From: Pseudomonas eucalypticola
GTDB lineage: Bacteria; Pseudomonadota; Gammaproteobacteria; Pseudomonadales; Pseudomonadaceae
Direction: 5' to 3'
DNA: 64,000 bases
Assembly (NCBI RefSeq): GCF_013374995.1
Contig: NZ_CP056030.1
Coordinates: 3,628,501-3,692,500 of the forward strand
Both the position numbers and the translations under genes were made by a program. Each line of letters starts with the position of its first letter. Positions within the stretch are counted from its first letter, which is position 1. Below are positions 17,412-26,608 of the stretch, piece after piece. Under the pieces are notes generated by a model that was not told the DNA's origin, did no database searches, and saw only the letters and a list, made by a program, of their open reading frames with translations.

Positions 17412-18580
17412 GCCCATCGTCTTCAGCGCTGGACATTGCCCGCGCCCTGGCCGCCGATTTCGCCGAAACCGCCGTAGAGCGTGACCAGCGCGGCGGCACG
17501 CCGAAGGCCGAGCGCGACGCCCTGCGCCGCAGCGGCCTGTTGGCCCTGAGCATCCCCAAGGCATTCGGCGGCCATGGGGGCACCTGGCAGGACACCCTGG
17601 GGGTAGTGCGCGAACTGGCGCGGGTCGACAGCTCCATCGCCCACGTGTTCGGCTTTCACCACTTGATGCTGGCCACCGTGCGCCTGTTCGCCAAGCCCGA
17701 ACAATGGCAGCCGTGGTTCGAGCAGACCGCACGCCAGCAATGGTTCTGGGGCAATGCCCTCAACCCCTTGGACACCCGCACCGTGACCCGCCACTTCAAC
17801 GGCTGGTGCGAATTTTCCGGCAAGAAAAGCTTCTGTTCCGGCGCCGCCGACTCGCAGATGCTGATCGCCTCGGCGGTGGATGAAAACGCGGGCGGCAAGC
17901 TGCTGATCGCCGCCATCCCCACCAACCGCAGTGGCATCACCCTGCACGATGACTGGGACAACTTCGGCCAGCGCCAGACCGACAGCGGCAGCGCCAGCTT
18001 CGAGCGGGTGCGCGTGGAGCAATCGGAATTGCTCCTCGACCCCGGCCCCTTGAGCACGCCCTTCGCCTGCCTGCGGCCACTGATCGCCCAGCTGACGTTC
18101 ACTCACATGTTCCTGGGCCTGACCGAAGGCGCGCTGGAGGAAGCACGCCACTACACCCTTCATGAGACGCGCCCCTGGTTCAAGTCCGGCAGCCAGGAGG
18201 CCCGCCTGGACCCGTACGTGCTGGCCCACTATGGCGAATTCTGGGTCGCCCTGGAGTCGGTGCGCCTGCTGGTGGAACGTGCCACCCGCCTGCTCGACGA
18301 AGCCTGGGCCCGGGGCCCGGCGCTGACCGCCGAGGAGCGCGGGCAGGTGGCCGTGGCCATCGCCACCGCCAAGGTCGCTGCCAGCCGCCATGGCCTGGAG
18401 ATATGCAGCCGTTTGTTCGAGGCCACGGGCGCGCGCGCCACCCACGCCTCGCTGCGCCTGGACCGCTACTGGCGCAACCTGCGCACCCAGAGCCTGCACG
18501 ACCCTATCGATTACAAGCTTCATGAACTCGGCGACTGGGCGTTGAACCAGACGCTGCCGATTCCCACTTTCTACTCCTAG
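17408..18580 (+). CDS. msuC: Acyl-CoA dehydrogenase-fold flavin monooxygenase MsuC
   Basis: A 390-residue protein of the acyl-CoA dehydrogenase fold, in the SfnB/DszC-like group that uses FMNH2 and O2 for sulfur oxidation. MsuC proteins convert methanesulfinate to methanesulfonate, feeding MsuD. Visible marks are [13 protein letters not shown] near residue 45, the middle segment [11 protein letters not shown] and [20 protein letters not shown], and the C-terminal [31 protein letters not shown] typical of the DszC branch. The start overlaps the msuD stop (ATGA), so the genes are translationally coupled. Confidence 0.9.
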   Translation: MSPSSSALDIARALAADFAETAVERDQRGGTPKAERDALRRSGLLALSIPKAFGGHGGTWQDTLGVVRELARVDSSIAHVFGFHHLMLATVRLFAKPEQWQPWFEQTARQQWFWGNALNPLDTRTVTRHFNGWCEFSGKKSFCSGAADSQMLIASAVDENAGGKLLIAAIPTNRSGITLHDDWDNFGQRQTDSGSASFERVRVEQSELLLDPGPLSTPFACLRPLIAQLTFTHMFLGLTEGALEEARHYTLHETRPWFKSGSQEARLDPYVLAHYGEFWVALESVRLLVERATRLLDEAWARGPALTAEERGQVAVAIATAKVAASRHGLEICSRLFEATGARATHASLRLDRYWRNLRTQSLHDPIDYKLHELGDWALNQTLPIPTFYS

Positions 18581-18589
18581 AGACCGCCC

Positions 18590-19690
18590 ATGCAGCTACT
18601 GACCTTGCCGCCCTCGCCCGCCCTTGCCACCTCGATCCGCGCCACCGCCCAGGTGTTCGAAGACCCCAAGTCCAAGGCGCTGCTGGCCCACCTGGAACAG
18701 ATAGCCCCCAGCGAAGCCAGCGTGTTGATCATCGGTGAAACCGGCACCGGCAAGGAACTGGTCGCCCGCCACATCCACAACCTCAGCGGGCGCCGCAACC
18801 GCCCGTTCGTGGCGGTCAACTGCGGGGCGTTCTCCGAGTCGCTGGTGGAAGCCGAGCTGTTCGGCCATGAAAAGGGCGCCTTCACGGGCGCCCTCAGCGC
18901 CAAGGCCGGCTGGTTCGAGGAAGCCAACGGCGGCACGTTGTTCCTGGACGAGATTGGCGACCTGCCCATGGCCATTCAGGTCAAGCTGCTGCGGGTGTTG
19001 CAGGAACGGGAAGTGGTGCGCCTGGGGTCACGCAAGTCCATCCCCATCGACGTGCGGGTGCTGGCCGCCACCAACGTGCAACTGGAGCGGGCCATCAACG
19101 CCGGGCATTTTCGCGAAGACCTGTACTACCGGCTGGACGTGGTCAGCCTCGACCTGAGCCCGCTGCGCGACCGGCCCGGCGATATCCTGCCGCTGACCCG
19201 GCACTTCATCGACGCCTACAGTCAGCGCCTGGGCTACGGCGCCGTGACCCTGAGCGCGGCGGCGGAGCACAAACTGCGCAGCTACCAGTGGCCGGGCAAC
19301 ATCCGCGAACTGGAAAACGTCATCCACCACACGTTGCTGATCTGCCGTAACGGCGTGATCGAACCCGAAGACCTGCGTCTGTCGCACATGCGCATCGAAC
19401 GGGCCGACGATAACCCGGCCACCGACGATTCGGCCGAAGCGCTGCTGGAACGCGCCTTCCAGAAACTCTTCGGCGAACAGGCCGGCGCCCTGCACGAAAA
19501 GGTCGAGGACGCACTGCTGCGCGCGGCCTACAAGTTCAGCCACTACAACCAGGTGCACACCGCCAACCTGCTGGGGTTGACCCGCAACGTCACCCGCACG
19601 CGGTTGATCAAGATCGGCGAACTGGCGGTGAACAAGCGCCGGCCCGGGGAAACCATCCAGCAGGACCGGGTGCTGCAGCTGTCGATCTGA
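18590..19690 (+). CDS. sfnR: Sigma-54-dependent activator SfnR
   Basis: A 366-residue sigma-54 enhancer-binding protein without a receiver or sensor domain. The AAA+ core holds Walker A GETGTGKE at residues 49-56, the sigma-54 contact loop GAFTGA at 96-101 and Walker B GGTLFLDE at 114-121. The C-terminus carries a Fis-type helix-turn-helix ([23 protein letters not shown]). SfnR-type proteins activate sulfone and sulfonate genes under sulfur starvation and are themselves controlled at transcription, since they lack a sensor. It ends the msu operon nine bases after msuC, so it probably drives the sigma-54 promoter at 15630 in an autoactivating loop. Confidence 0.93.
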   Translation: MQLLTLPPSPALATSIRATAQVFEDPKSKALLAHLEQIAPSEASVLIIGETGTGKELVARHIHNLSGRRNRPFVAVNCGAFSESLVEAELFGHEKGAFTGALSAKAGWFEEANGGTLFLDEIGDLPMAIQVKLLRVLQEREVVRLGSRKSIPIDVRVLAATNVQLERAINAGHFREDLYYRLDVVSLDLSPLRDRPGDILPLTRHFIDAYSQRLGYGAVTLSAAAEHKLRSYQWPGNIRELENVIHHTLLICRNGVIEPEDLRLSHMRIERADDNPATDDSAEALLERAFQKLFGEQAGALHEKVEDALLRAAYKFSHYNQVHTANLLGLTRNVTRTRLIKIGELAVNKRRPGETIQQDRVLQLSI

Positions 19691-19734
19691 GCGGCCCGCG
19701 CCGCGCCAGTCACACTGCTGCAATAACCCTGTAC

Positions 19735-20121
19735 CTAGAGCGCGTTGGGCTCGCACAGCCGCAGGCGGTTGCCGAACGGGTCGGTCAGGGTCATCTGCCG
19801 CCCCCAGTCCAGGGCTTCGATGCCGGGCTTGAGGTAGCGGTACGAGTGGGCCTGCAACTCCCGGTGCAACGCCTCGACCCCGCTCATGGTCACGAATACA
19901 GTGGCACCCGGGCTGGCATCGCCATGGTGTTCACTCAAGTGCAAGGTCAGCCCGGCACGGGAAACCTGCAGGTACAGGGGAAAGTCGTCGCCGAAGCGGT
20001 GCTCCCAGTCGACCTGGAAGCCAAGAAAGTCCAGGTAGAACTCCCGCGCCTTGGCCACATCGAAAATGCGCAGCACCGGCGCGGTCTGGGTGAAGCTGAC
20101 AACGGTTTCAGCAGGGTTCAT
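19735..20121 (-). CDS. VOC-family protein, bleomycin-resistance-like
   Basis: A 128-residue protein of the vicinal oxygen chelate fold. Two beta-alpha-beta-beta-beta modules are apparent: RIFDVAKAREFYLDFLGFQVDWEHRF and, later, EALDWGRQMTLTDPFGNRLRLCEP. His in LTLHLSEHHGD and Glu in LCEPN are candidate metal ligands. This subgroup is often annotated as glyoxalase or bleomycin-binding protein; the real ligand is unknown. It is convergent with sfnR and follows the pirin gene on the same strand. Confidence 0.85.
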   Translation of the reverse strand: MNPAETVVSFTQTAPVLRIFDVAKAREFYLDFLGFQVDWEHRFGDDFPLYLQVSRAGLTLHLSEHHGDASPGATVFVTMSGVEALHRELQAHSYRYLKPGIEALDWGRQMTLTDPFGNRLRLCEPNAL

Positions 20122-20226
20122 GCACGGATCCTTGTGGTGGGTTGAGGGCGTTCAGGTAGGCGCAGAACATGTCTGCCATGGCCTCGGCGTGGTCATGGAC
20201 CTCGGCGGCCGCGCCGTCGGGAAACG

Positions 20227-21105
20227 TCAAGCGCCGACTTCCAGCAACTTGCCATCGCCATTGAACTTGCCGGCCTGGTAATCGCGAATGGCCTGCTCGA
20301 TTTCCCCACGCGTGTTCATCACGAACGGCCCGTGGGCGACGACCGGCTCATCAATGGGGTCGGCATGGCCGAACAGCAGCACGGCGTCGCTGCTGGCGCC
20401 GATCGCCAGGGTGTCGCCGTCATCGTTCACGGTCACCAGGTGCCACGGCTTGACCGCCGTGCCGCCGACGCTGACCTGGCCGCTGACCACGTAGAGGAAC
20501 ACACTGCGGCCCCTGGGCGCGGGCAATGACACCTGCGCGCCGGCCTGCAGGGTGACGGTGCTCATGAACACGCCAGTGAGCGAATGAATCGGCCCCGCAC
20601 TGCCCTGGAACTCACCCGCGATCAGGTTGAGCAGCGCCTTGCCCTCGGCCAGGGGAATGGCCGGGATGCCATCGGCCTGCACGCCGCTGTAGCGCGGCGC
20701 GGTCATTTTCAAGCGCGATGGCAGGTTGACCCACAGTTGCAGAATCTCCAGCGGGCCGCCGCGCTGCTTGAAGCTCGGTGGCGACACCTCGGCGTGGATC
20801 AGGCCTGAACCGGCGGTCATCCACTGCACGCCACCGGCCTCGATCACACTTTCGTGGCCGCCGGTGTCGTAATGGGCCAGGTTGCCGGTGAGGATGAAGG
20901 TCACCGTCTCGAAGCCGCGGTGCGGGTGCGGGCCGAACGGCAGGCCATGGTTGTTCGGCGCGTACACCTGCGGGCCGTGGTGGTTGAGGAACAGGAACGG
21001 GTCGACCTGCTCCAGGCCTGGGCCTGGCACGGGGCGACGGGTCACCAGGTCGGCGATGTCATCACGGTAGGCCGGGTAGGTCGCGGCGACGGTGCGGCTG
21101 CTCAT
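20227..21105 (-). CDS. Pirin-family protein
   Basis: A 292-residue bicupin of the pirin family; some members oxidise quercetin, others act as redox-sensing cofactors. The N-terminal cupin has the metal ligands in FGPHPHRGFETVTFILTG and in GVQWMTAGSGLIHAE, the characteristic pirin signature. The start at 21105 (MSSRTVAATYPAYR) is chosen over a longer open frame because only this gives a normal pirin N-terminus. About 105 bases separate it from the VOC gene; a 38-codon open stretch there is noted separately. Confidence 0.9.
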   Translation of the reverse strand: MSSRTVAATYPAYRDDIADLVTRRPVPGPGLEQVDPFLFLNHHGPQVYAPNNHGLPFGPHPHRGFETVTFILTGNLAHYDTGGHESVIEAGGVQWMTAGSGLIHAEVSPPSFKQRGGPLEILQLWVNLPSRLKMTAPRYSGVQADGIPAIPLAEGKALLNLIAGEFQGSAGPIHSLTGVFMSTVTLQAGAQVSLPAPRGRSVFLYVVSGQVSVGGTAVKPWHLVTVNDDGDTLAIGASSDAVLLFGHADPIDEPVVAHGPFVMNTRGEIEQAIRDYQAGKFNGDGKLLEVGA

Positions 21106-21214
21106 GGGTGTGCCTCGGGCATGCAAAAAAAAGGAAATGGTACCCGCTGTGACCGCCAGTGTCTTCGCCCCCTGGTGGGACAGTGCGTCCCATTGCATGC
21201 GCGCAGCGGACAAT

Positions 21215-21344
21215 AAAAAGGTGCTTCGCGGATTACTGGGAAATTATCGCGCCACTGCAGATCTATAGTGAGCAAACAGAGCGGACCAGGTGATCTCACT
21301 GGCATAACTGGGCGGAAATGGATGTGGGACCGGGCTTGCCCGGG
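21215..21344 (+). repeat. Dispersed repeat, copy A
   Basis: About 130 bases related to the two copies near 58.3 and 58.6 kb. It starts AAAAAGGTGCTTCGCGGATT, continues through GTGAGCAAACAGAGCGGACC and GGTGATCTCACTGGCATAAC, and ends in a REP-type hairpin GGGACCGGGCTTGCCCGGGA. It fills the space between the pirin start and the gcd terminator. There is no gene in it. Confidence 0.8.
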
Positions 21345-21359
21345 ACTTCGAAGACCCAT

Positions 21360-21399
21360 AAAAAAACCCGCTGCCACCCAGAGGGCGACAGCGGGTTTT
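21360..21399 (-). terminator. gcd: Rho-independent terminator of gcd
   Basis: Read on the minus strand, an 11-bp perfect stem AAAACCCGCTG/CAGCGGGTTTT with a 15-base loop is followed by a run of seven T. It begins 13 bases after the gcd stop. Confidence 0.9.
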
Positions 21400-21411
21400 C
21401 AGGCGAGCGTC

Positions 21412-23835
21412 TTACTTGCTGTCAGGCAGCGCGTAAGCGATCACGTAGTCGCCACGGTCAGGCGACTGGCGAGCACCGCCAGCGGTGATGACCACGTACT
21501 GCTTGCCGGTCTTCGGCGAGACGAAGGTCATCGGGCCACCCTGGCTGCCGACGGGCAGACGGGCTTTCCAGGCTTCTTCGCCAGTTGCCGAGTTGTAGGC
21601 GCGCAGGTAGTAGTCCTGCGTACCGGCGATGAACACCAGGCCGCCTTGGGTGGACAAGGTACCGCCCAGGGTCGGCATGCCGATCGGCATCGACAGACCC
21701 ATCTTGATACCCATTGGACCGGTGTCCTTCACGGTACCGACCGGCACCTGCCAGGCGATCTTCTGGGTCTTCATGTCGATGGCCGTCAGCGTACCGAACG
21801 GTGGCGCCTGGCAAGGAATGCCGGCTACCGACAGGAAGCGGTTCTTGTTCACGGCGTATGGGGTGCCCTTGAGCGGTACAGCACCCATGCCGGTGTTCAG
21901 GGCTTCACCGCCCGACGAGGCTTTGGCATCTTTCTGCTGCGGCACCATCTGGCTCCACAGGCCCAGACGCATGTCGTTGACGAAGATGAAACCATGGACC
22001 GGGTCGGTCGACAGGCTGCCCCAGTTCATGCCGCCCAGGGAACCTGGGAAGCTCAGGGAAATGTCGGTACCTGGCGCGGTGTACAGGCCGTCGTAGCGCA
22101 TTTTCTTGAACTGGATACGGCACAGCATCTGGTCGAACGGCGTGGCACCCCACATGTCCGATTCAGTCAGGGTCTGCGCGCCGATCTGCGGCATGCCGAC
22201 CGATTTCGGCTGAGTCGGGGAGTACGGTTCGTTCGGGATGTCGGACTTCTTGACCGGTACTTCTTCAACCTTGGTCAGCGGCTGGCCAGTGTGGCGGTCC
22301 AGCACGTAGATCTGGCCGGCCTTGGTGCCGATCACCATGGCCGGAACCTTGGTGCCGTCAGGCTTGGCGAAGTCAGTCAGGGTTGGCTGCATCGGCAGGT
22401 CGAAGTCCCACAGGTCGTTGTGGACGGTCTGGTAGACCCACTTCTCTTCACCGGTGGTAGCGTTCAAGGCCAGTACCGAGGCACCGTACTTGTGGTTCAG
22501 GGCGGTGCGCTCTACACCGTAGATGTCGGTGGACGAGCTGCCCATCGGCAGGAACACGGTGTTCATGCTTGGGTCGTAGGACATCGGCGCCCAACTGTTC
22601 GGCGTACTGCGCACATAGGTGCTGCCGTCGGCAGGGGCTTTCTTGTCTTCAGGGTTGCCCGGGTCGAAGGCCCAGCGCATGGCGCCGGTCACCACGTCGA
22701 AACCACGGATCACGCCGCCCGGCATGTCGGTCTGGACGTTGTCGGCCACGCGGCCGCCGACCACTACGGTGGTACCGGCCATCAGCGGTGCCGAGGACAG
22801 TTGGTAGTAGGAGTCAGGTACGTTGCCCAGGCCGGCTTTCAGGTCGATCTGACCGTTGTTGCCGAAGTCCTTGCAGTATTCGCCAGTGTCGGCGTCAACG
22901 GCAATCAGGCGCGCGTCGATGGTGTTGGTCAGCAGGCGACGCTGGCACATGGCGCCAGGGGCGACCGAGACCGCGGCGGCCGGGGTGCTGCCGTCGGTAG
23001 GTGCGGCGACCGGCGTGGTGGCGTCGAAGTACGCCAGGCCACGGCAACGCTGCCAGACCTTGCTCTGGGCGTGCACGTCACGCTTCCACAGCTCTTTGCC
23101 GGTGTCGGCGTCCAGGGCGATGATGTTGTTGTGCGGGGTGCAGATGAACACCTTGTCGCCAACCTGCAGCGGGGTGTCTTGGTCTTCCGCGCCGTTGCCG
23201 TCGCTGATGGCCACATCACCGGTGTGGTAGGTCCAGGCCGGGGTCAGCTTGGAAACGTTGCCACGGTTGATCTGGTCCAGGGCGGCGAAGCGGCTGCCCC
23301 CTTCGTCGTTACCGTAGTGTTTCCAGTCTTTCTGGGCGTGGGCAGGGTCGACCTTGGTCAGGCCCGGGCCGTCGCCAGTCGGGGAAACGGTGTCATGCGG
23401 GATGAACATGCCATAGGCGCCACCGGCCACGGCAATCGCCAGCAGCACGGCCAGGGCGTAACCGCCGTTGCCAGGCACCAGGCCATTGGCCTTGCGCAGG
23501 GTCGGGTAGACCAGCGCCACCACCAGGCTCAGCACGCCCAGGGCGAACAGGCGCGAAACCTGCGGCCAGAAGACCAGGCCAGCATCGGCCACGGACCAGA
23601 TCACCGACAGAATCATGACCAAGGCGAACAGCCAGGCACCGGCCAGACGTTGTTTGAACAGCAGTACGGAGGAAACCAGCATGCCCAGGCCAGCCAGTAC
23701 GAAGTACCAGCTGCCGCCCAGGGACGCCAGGTAACCACCTAGGCCGGTGTACAGCAAGGCAAAAACCAGCGTGCCGAGGCCGGCCAGCCACATGGGCCAA
23801 CGGGCGACGGACGCCGAATGTGTGTTGTTAGTCAT
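21412..23835 (-). CDS. gcd: Membrane PQQ-dependent glucose dehydrogenase
   Basis: An 807-residue membrane-bound quinoprotein that oxidises glucose to gluconate in the periplasm and passes electrons to ubiquinone. The first ~145 residues hold about five transmembrane helices; the rest is an eight-bladed PQQ propeller. Typical segments are KDWKHYGNDEGGSRFAALDQI, GDKVFICTPHNNIIALDADTG, HNDLWDFDLPMQPTL, LGGMNWGSLSTDP and GTQDYYLRAYNSATGEE. E. coli Gcd has 796 residues, so this is full length. The start is uncertain: ATG at 23835 and ATG at 23844 share an AGGA whose spacing is not ideal for either. The gene has its own terminator and a long upstream region with a palindrome at 24010. Confidence 0.95.
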   Translation of the reverse strand: MTNNTHSASVARWPMWLAGLGTLVFALLYTGLGGYLASLGGSWYFVLAGLGMLVSSVLLFKQRLAGAWLFALVMILSVIWSVADAGLVFWPQVSRLFALGVLSLVVALVYPTLRKANGLVPGNGGYALAVLLAIAVAGGAYGMFIPHDTVSPTGDGPGLTKVDPAHAQKDWKHYGNDEGGSRFAALDQINRGNVSKLTPAWTYHTGDVAISDGNGAEDQDTPLQVGDKVFICTPHNNIIALDADTGKELWKRDVHAQSKVWQRCRGLAYFDATTPVAAPTDGSTPAAAVSVAPGAMCQRRLLTNTIDARLIAVDADTGEYCKDFGNNGQIDLKAGLGNVPDSYYQLSSAPLMAGTTVVVGGRVADNVQTDMPGGVIRGFDVVTGAMRWAFDPGNPEDKKAPADGSTYVRSTPNSWAPMSYDPSMNTVFLPMGSSSTDIYGVERTALNHKYGASVLALNATTGEEKWVYQTVHNDLWDFDLPMQPTLTDFAKPDGTKVPAMVIGTKAGQIYVLDRHTGQPLTKVEEVPVKKSDIPNEPYSPTQPKSVGMPQIGAQTLTESDMWGATPFDQMLCRIQFKKMRYDGLYTAPGTDISLSFPGSLGGMNWGSLSTDPVHGFIFVNDMRLGLWSQMVPQQKDAKASSGGEALNTGMGAVPLKGTPYAVNKNRFLSVAGIPCQAPPFGTLTAIDMKTQKIAWQVPVGTVKDTGPMGIKMGLSMPIGMPTLGGTLSTQGGLVFIAGTQDYYLRAYNSATGEEAWKARLPVGSQGGPMTFVSPKTGKQYVVITAGGARQSPDRGDYVIAYALPDSK

Positions 23836-24009
23836 ATTGTGCATGATCCTACTGACGCATGAACGTTGTGGGGAAGTTTTCAGAATAGTAAAGGTCACGG
23901 CTTTCGTTGCCGTTTATCACCCCTCTTATCGACGAAGGCGCGCAACGCCGCAGGCCACTCGCCGACAAGAAGACACGCCAGGATGTCGGGCAGACCCCCT
24001 GAACGCAAT

Positions 24010-24027
24010 TAACTAATCAGTTAGTTA
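24010..24027. promoter_or_regulatory. Orphan palindrome of TetR-operator type
   Basis: TAACTAATCAGTTAGTTA has perfect 7-bp arms around TCAG. Such AT-rich ACTAA/TTAGT palindromes resemble operators of TetR regulators. It lies about 175 bases upstream of gcd and 200 bases upstream of a small membrane-protein gene on the other strand. No TetR gene is in the window. The rest of the 390-base gap (23836-24227) shows no gene. Confidence 0.45.
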
Positions 24028-24227
24028 CTAGATGTAATCATACCAAAAAATGCCGCCCCTGCGACAAGTTGTCATTCGAATGCGCAAGAAACACTGTTGC
24101 CAAGGCGGTAACAATAGAGGCACGTGAGTGACGTGCTGGAACCGTCTGAAACATCATGAAACGATGAACTGATTGGCCTATTGCCAGCTGGCCGGTTCAA
24201 TGGGGTCTTTTTCCCAGGGAGATCCTC

Positions 24228-24359
24228 ATGCCAACCAGCCAACTCATTCTGCTCGTGCTCATCGGTGTTGTAGCCATGGCCTGGGGCGCTCACCTGGACC
24301 TGAAAAACCGCCGCAAGGAGAAGGCCGAGCGCCAGGCCGCCGAACGGCGCGAAGCGTGA
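24228..24359 (+). CDS. Small single-pass membrane protein
   Basis: A 43-residue protein. One hydrophobic helix (QLILLVLIGVVAMAWGA, residues 5-21) is followed by a strongly charged tail rich in Arg, Lys and Glu (DLKNRRKEKAERQAAERREA), so a single-pass protein with a cytoplasmic tail is likely. A GGGAGA site lies seven bases before the ATG. The function is unknown. Codon use is ordinary for the window. Confidence 0.65.
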   Translation: MPTSQLILLVLIGVVAMAWGAHLDLKNRRKEKAERQAAERREA

Positions 24360-24427
24360 GGCCGTGACCGGTAACCCTTAGTCGCACTCGCCTGGAGCCG
24401 GGTACTGGCGTGCCCGACACGATACGT

Positions 24428-24682
24428 TCAATGACCCGGCAAACGCCCCAGCAGCGCTGCCAGTTCTCGCCAGGGGTACTCGTCGCGCCGGGCACAACAG
24501 CCTGGGCGATGCACGAAAGCCGCGCACGGCTGCGTGGCCGACTGGTACGCCTGGCACTGGGTGCACACCACCTGGCCGCCTTGCACGGCCCAGCGAAAGG
24601 TCCAGCTGGCCAGGCGGTCGCCAGGGCTCATGCTGTTGCGCAGCGCATGCGCGATTTCTTCCATTACCCCCATGTCGCTCAT
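24428..24682 (-). CDS. Small cysteine-containing protein
   Basis: An 84-residue hypothetical protein. It has a CTQC pair near residue 40, a further Cys in TQPCAAF and a CC pair in RPGCCARR, an arrangement that could bind zinc or an iron-sulfur cluster. There is no signal peptide. The ribosome site (AGGGCG) is moderate. I do not recognise the family; a real gene is likelier than a chance frame because the Cys spacing and charged N-terminal helix look selected. Confidence 0.5.
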   Translation of the reverse strand: MSDMGVMEEIAHALRNSMSPGDRLASWTFRWAVQGGQVVCTQCQAYQSATQPCAAFVHRPGCCARRDEYPWRELAALLGRLPGH

Positions 24683-24799
24683 GGTTCGCCCTGCCTGTCA
24701 GATGTCCTACCTCACCTATCTTGACAAACATTTGTATCCGGCGGAGCACAATGCGGGGCCCGGAACGGCCAAGGGAGTGTCCAATCCGGCCATGGCGGC

Positions 24800-25750
24800 C
24801 TAATTGAATTGTTCGCGGTACTGCGCCGGCGTCCGCCCCAGCCGCTCACTGAACAGCAGGCGCATATGCCGCACACTGCCAAACCCGCTTTTGAAGGCGA
24901 CCGTCTTGAGCGGTAGCTCGGTGCTTTCCAGCAGGTGGCGGGCGCGATCGATACGGGCGTTCTGAATGAACGCCATGGGGGTCATCTGTACGTCGCGGGT
25001 GAATACCCGGCTCAGGTGGCGGGGGCTCATGGCGGCCACCTCGGCCAGCCGTTCGATGGTCAACGGCTGCTCCAGGTTCTCCAGGACAAAATGCTGCACA
25101 CGCGTGACCGGCGAATCCTGGGCCGCCACTTCCGCCACCAGCGGGCTGAACTGGGCCTGGTCGCCCTGGCGCCGCATGATCACCAGCAGCACCTTGGCCA
25201 CGTCCAATGCCACTTTGCGGCCATGGTCCTGGGCCACCACCGACAACGCCAGGTCGATGCCTGCGGTGACACCGCCCGAGGAAATCAGCTTGCGGTCGTG
25301 AATGTAGATATCTTCGGTTCCCACCAGCGCCTTGGGGAACGCCTTGGTCAACCGTTCGGTGTAATGCCAGTGAGTGGTGACACGGTGGTCGTCCAGCAGG
25401 CCGGCATGGCCGAGGATGAACGCACCCGTGCAGATCGAGCCGTAGTGTTGCACCCGCTGGGCCGCGGCCTGCAACCACGTCACCAGGGCGGCATGCTGCT
25501 GGTTGTAGGCGCCGGGGCCACCGGGTACCAGCAGCAAGTCGATGGCGCCGCTGGCGTCTTCAATGCCGTGGTCGGCCAGCACCGTGATACCGCTGGAGGC
25601 GCGCACGCTGCGCTGGGGGCTGGCGTACGTGGAAATCTGGTAATGCTGGCAGGGCGCCAGGTAGCGGTTGGCGATGGAAAACACTTCCACAGGGCCGGCC
25701 ATGTCCAGCAGGAGAAAATCGGGGTACAGCATGATCGCAACGTGTTTCAT
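24800..25750 (-). CDS. GlxA-family regulator (DJ-1/PfpI domain plus AraC HTH)
   Basis: A 316-residue transcriptional regulator. Residues 1-190 form a class I glutamine amidotransferase-like DJ-1/PfpI domain with the Cys elbow in GSICTGAFILGHAGLLD. Residues about 215-316 are an AraC-type double helix-turn-helix ending GFGSVRHMRLLFSERLGRTPAQYREQF. The start at 25750 (MKHVAIMLYPDFLLLD) gives the normal family N-terminus. GlxA proteins in Pseudomonas control amino acid, betaine and alcohol catabolism. The neighbouring genes on the same strand, a YcaC hydrolase and an amidohydrolase, are possible targets, but a REP pair separates them. Confidence 0.9.
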   Translation of the reverse strand: MKHVAIMLYPDFLLLDMAGPVEVFSIANRYLAPCQHYQISTYASPQRSVRASSGITVLADHGIEDASGAIDLLLVPGGPGAYNQQHAALVTWLQAAAQRVQHYGSICTGAFILGHAGLLDDHRVTTHWHYTERLTKAFPKALVGTEDIYIHDRKLISSGGVTAGIDLALSVVAQDHGRKVALDVAKVLLVIMRRQGDQAQFSPLVAEVAAQDSPVTRVQHFVLENLEQPLTIERLAEVAAMSPRHLSRVFTRDVQMTPMAFIQNARIDRARHLLESTELPLKTVAFKSGFGSVRHMRLLFSERLGRTPAQYREQFN

Positions 25751-25828
25751 GTCCAGGGCCTTGCCGGGTTTCCTGCTGGCGACAGTACCCTGTCCGGCAG
25801 GAATGGCAAGCGTTTGCATCGCATGCGC

Positions 25829-25924
25829 CGCCTGTGGGACCGGGCGACGCTCGGGAAAAGAACACCGCGCACCTTGGCAATGACGCGGCGATCGTTTCCC
25901 GAACTTCGCCCGGTCCCACAGGCG
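25829..25924. repeat. REP pair (REPIN)
   Basis: Two ~30-base REP sequences in opposite orientation, each built on CCTGTGGGACCGGGCGA and ending CGGGAAA, about 36 bases apart. It fills the gap between the ycaC-like gene and the GlxA regulator. The same unit recurs at 33.2 kb. Confidence 0.85.
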
Positions 25925-25940
25925 CTAAGCAGCCCGGGAA

Positions 25941-26573
25941 TCAGTGGCTATTGGTCAACGCCACGTAGCTGTTCATCAGGTTGCGGTAGTTGGGCAGGCG
26001 CTGGGACAGCAGGTTGCCCAGGCCTTCGATGTCGTTGCGCCAGTCGCGGTGCAGTTCGCAGGCCACGGCGAACCAGTTCATCAGCTGGGCGCCGGCGGCG
26101 GTCATGCGCGCCCAGGCCGCTTGTTGCACGGTCTCGTTGAAGGTCCCCGAGGCATCGGTGACCACGAACACGTCAAAGCCTTCGGCCAGCGCCGACAAGG
26201 TCGGGAATGCCACGCACACGTCGGTCACCACACCGGCGATGATCAGTTGCTTGCGGCCGGTGGCCTTGATCGCCTGGACGAAGTCGGCGTTGTCCCAGGC
26301 ATTGATCTGGCCGGGACGTGGAATGTACGGCGCGTCGGGGAACATTTCCTTGAGTTCTGGCACCAGCGGGCCGTTGGGGCCTTTCTCGAAGCTGGTGGTG
26401 AGAATGGTCGGCAGGTTGAAGAACTTGGCGCAATCGGCCAGGGCCAGCACGTTGTTCTTGAACTCGTTGGGCGAGAAATCCTGTACCAGCGAGATCAGGC
26501 CGGTCTGGTGGTCAACCAGCAGTACCACGGCGTCGTCTTTGTTCAAGCGGTTGTAGACGGGTGCGTTGCTCAT
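25941..26573 (-). CDS. ycaC: YcaC-type cysteine hydrolase
   Basis: A 210-residue isochorismatase-fold cysteine hydrolase, very close to E. coli YcaC from memory (RPGQINAWDNADFVQAIKATG, LIIAGVVTDVCVAFPTLSA, VACELHRDWRNDIEGLG, YRNLM.SY). Asp21 in LLVDHQTG and Cys120 in VVTDVC are two of the expected triad; the Lys is not certain from inspection. The natural substrate of YcaC is unknown. The start at 26573 (MSNAPVYNR) is the family start. It lies 35 bases downstream of the amidohydrolase and is probably cotranscribed with it. Confidence 0.92.
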   Translation of the reverse strand: MSNAPVYNRLNKDDAVVLLVDHQTGLISLVQDFSPNEFKNNVLALADCAKFFNLPTILTTSFEKGPNGPLVPELKEMFPDAPYIPRPGQINAWDNADFVQAIKATGRKQLIIAGVVTDVCVAFPTLSALAEGFDVFVVTDASGTFNETVQQAAWARMTAAGAQLMNWFAVACELHRDWRNDIEGLGNLLSQRLPNYRNLMNSYVALTNSH

Positions 26574-26608
26574 TGCGGACTCCTGCGATCGAATGGGACT
26601 TGGGTGGG

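Noticed and set aside
20122..20226. A 38-codon minus-strand stretch between the pirin and VOC genes (TFPDGAAAEVHDHAEAMADM…)
   Set aside because: Codon use looks coding, perhaps the tail of a lost gene, but there is no start with a ribosome site and it overlaps the VOC start.
21268..23742. An 824-codon plus-strand frame opposite gcd
   Set aside because: Shadow of gcd. The translation is biased to Val, Gly, His and Arg, and it starts inside the repeat.
24083..24115. ACTGTTGCC...GGTAACA near 24.09 kb as a third SfnR-type site
   Set aside because: The half-sites differ in spacing and sequence from TGTTGC-N4-GCAACA and no sigma-54 promoter lies at 95 bp.
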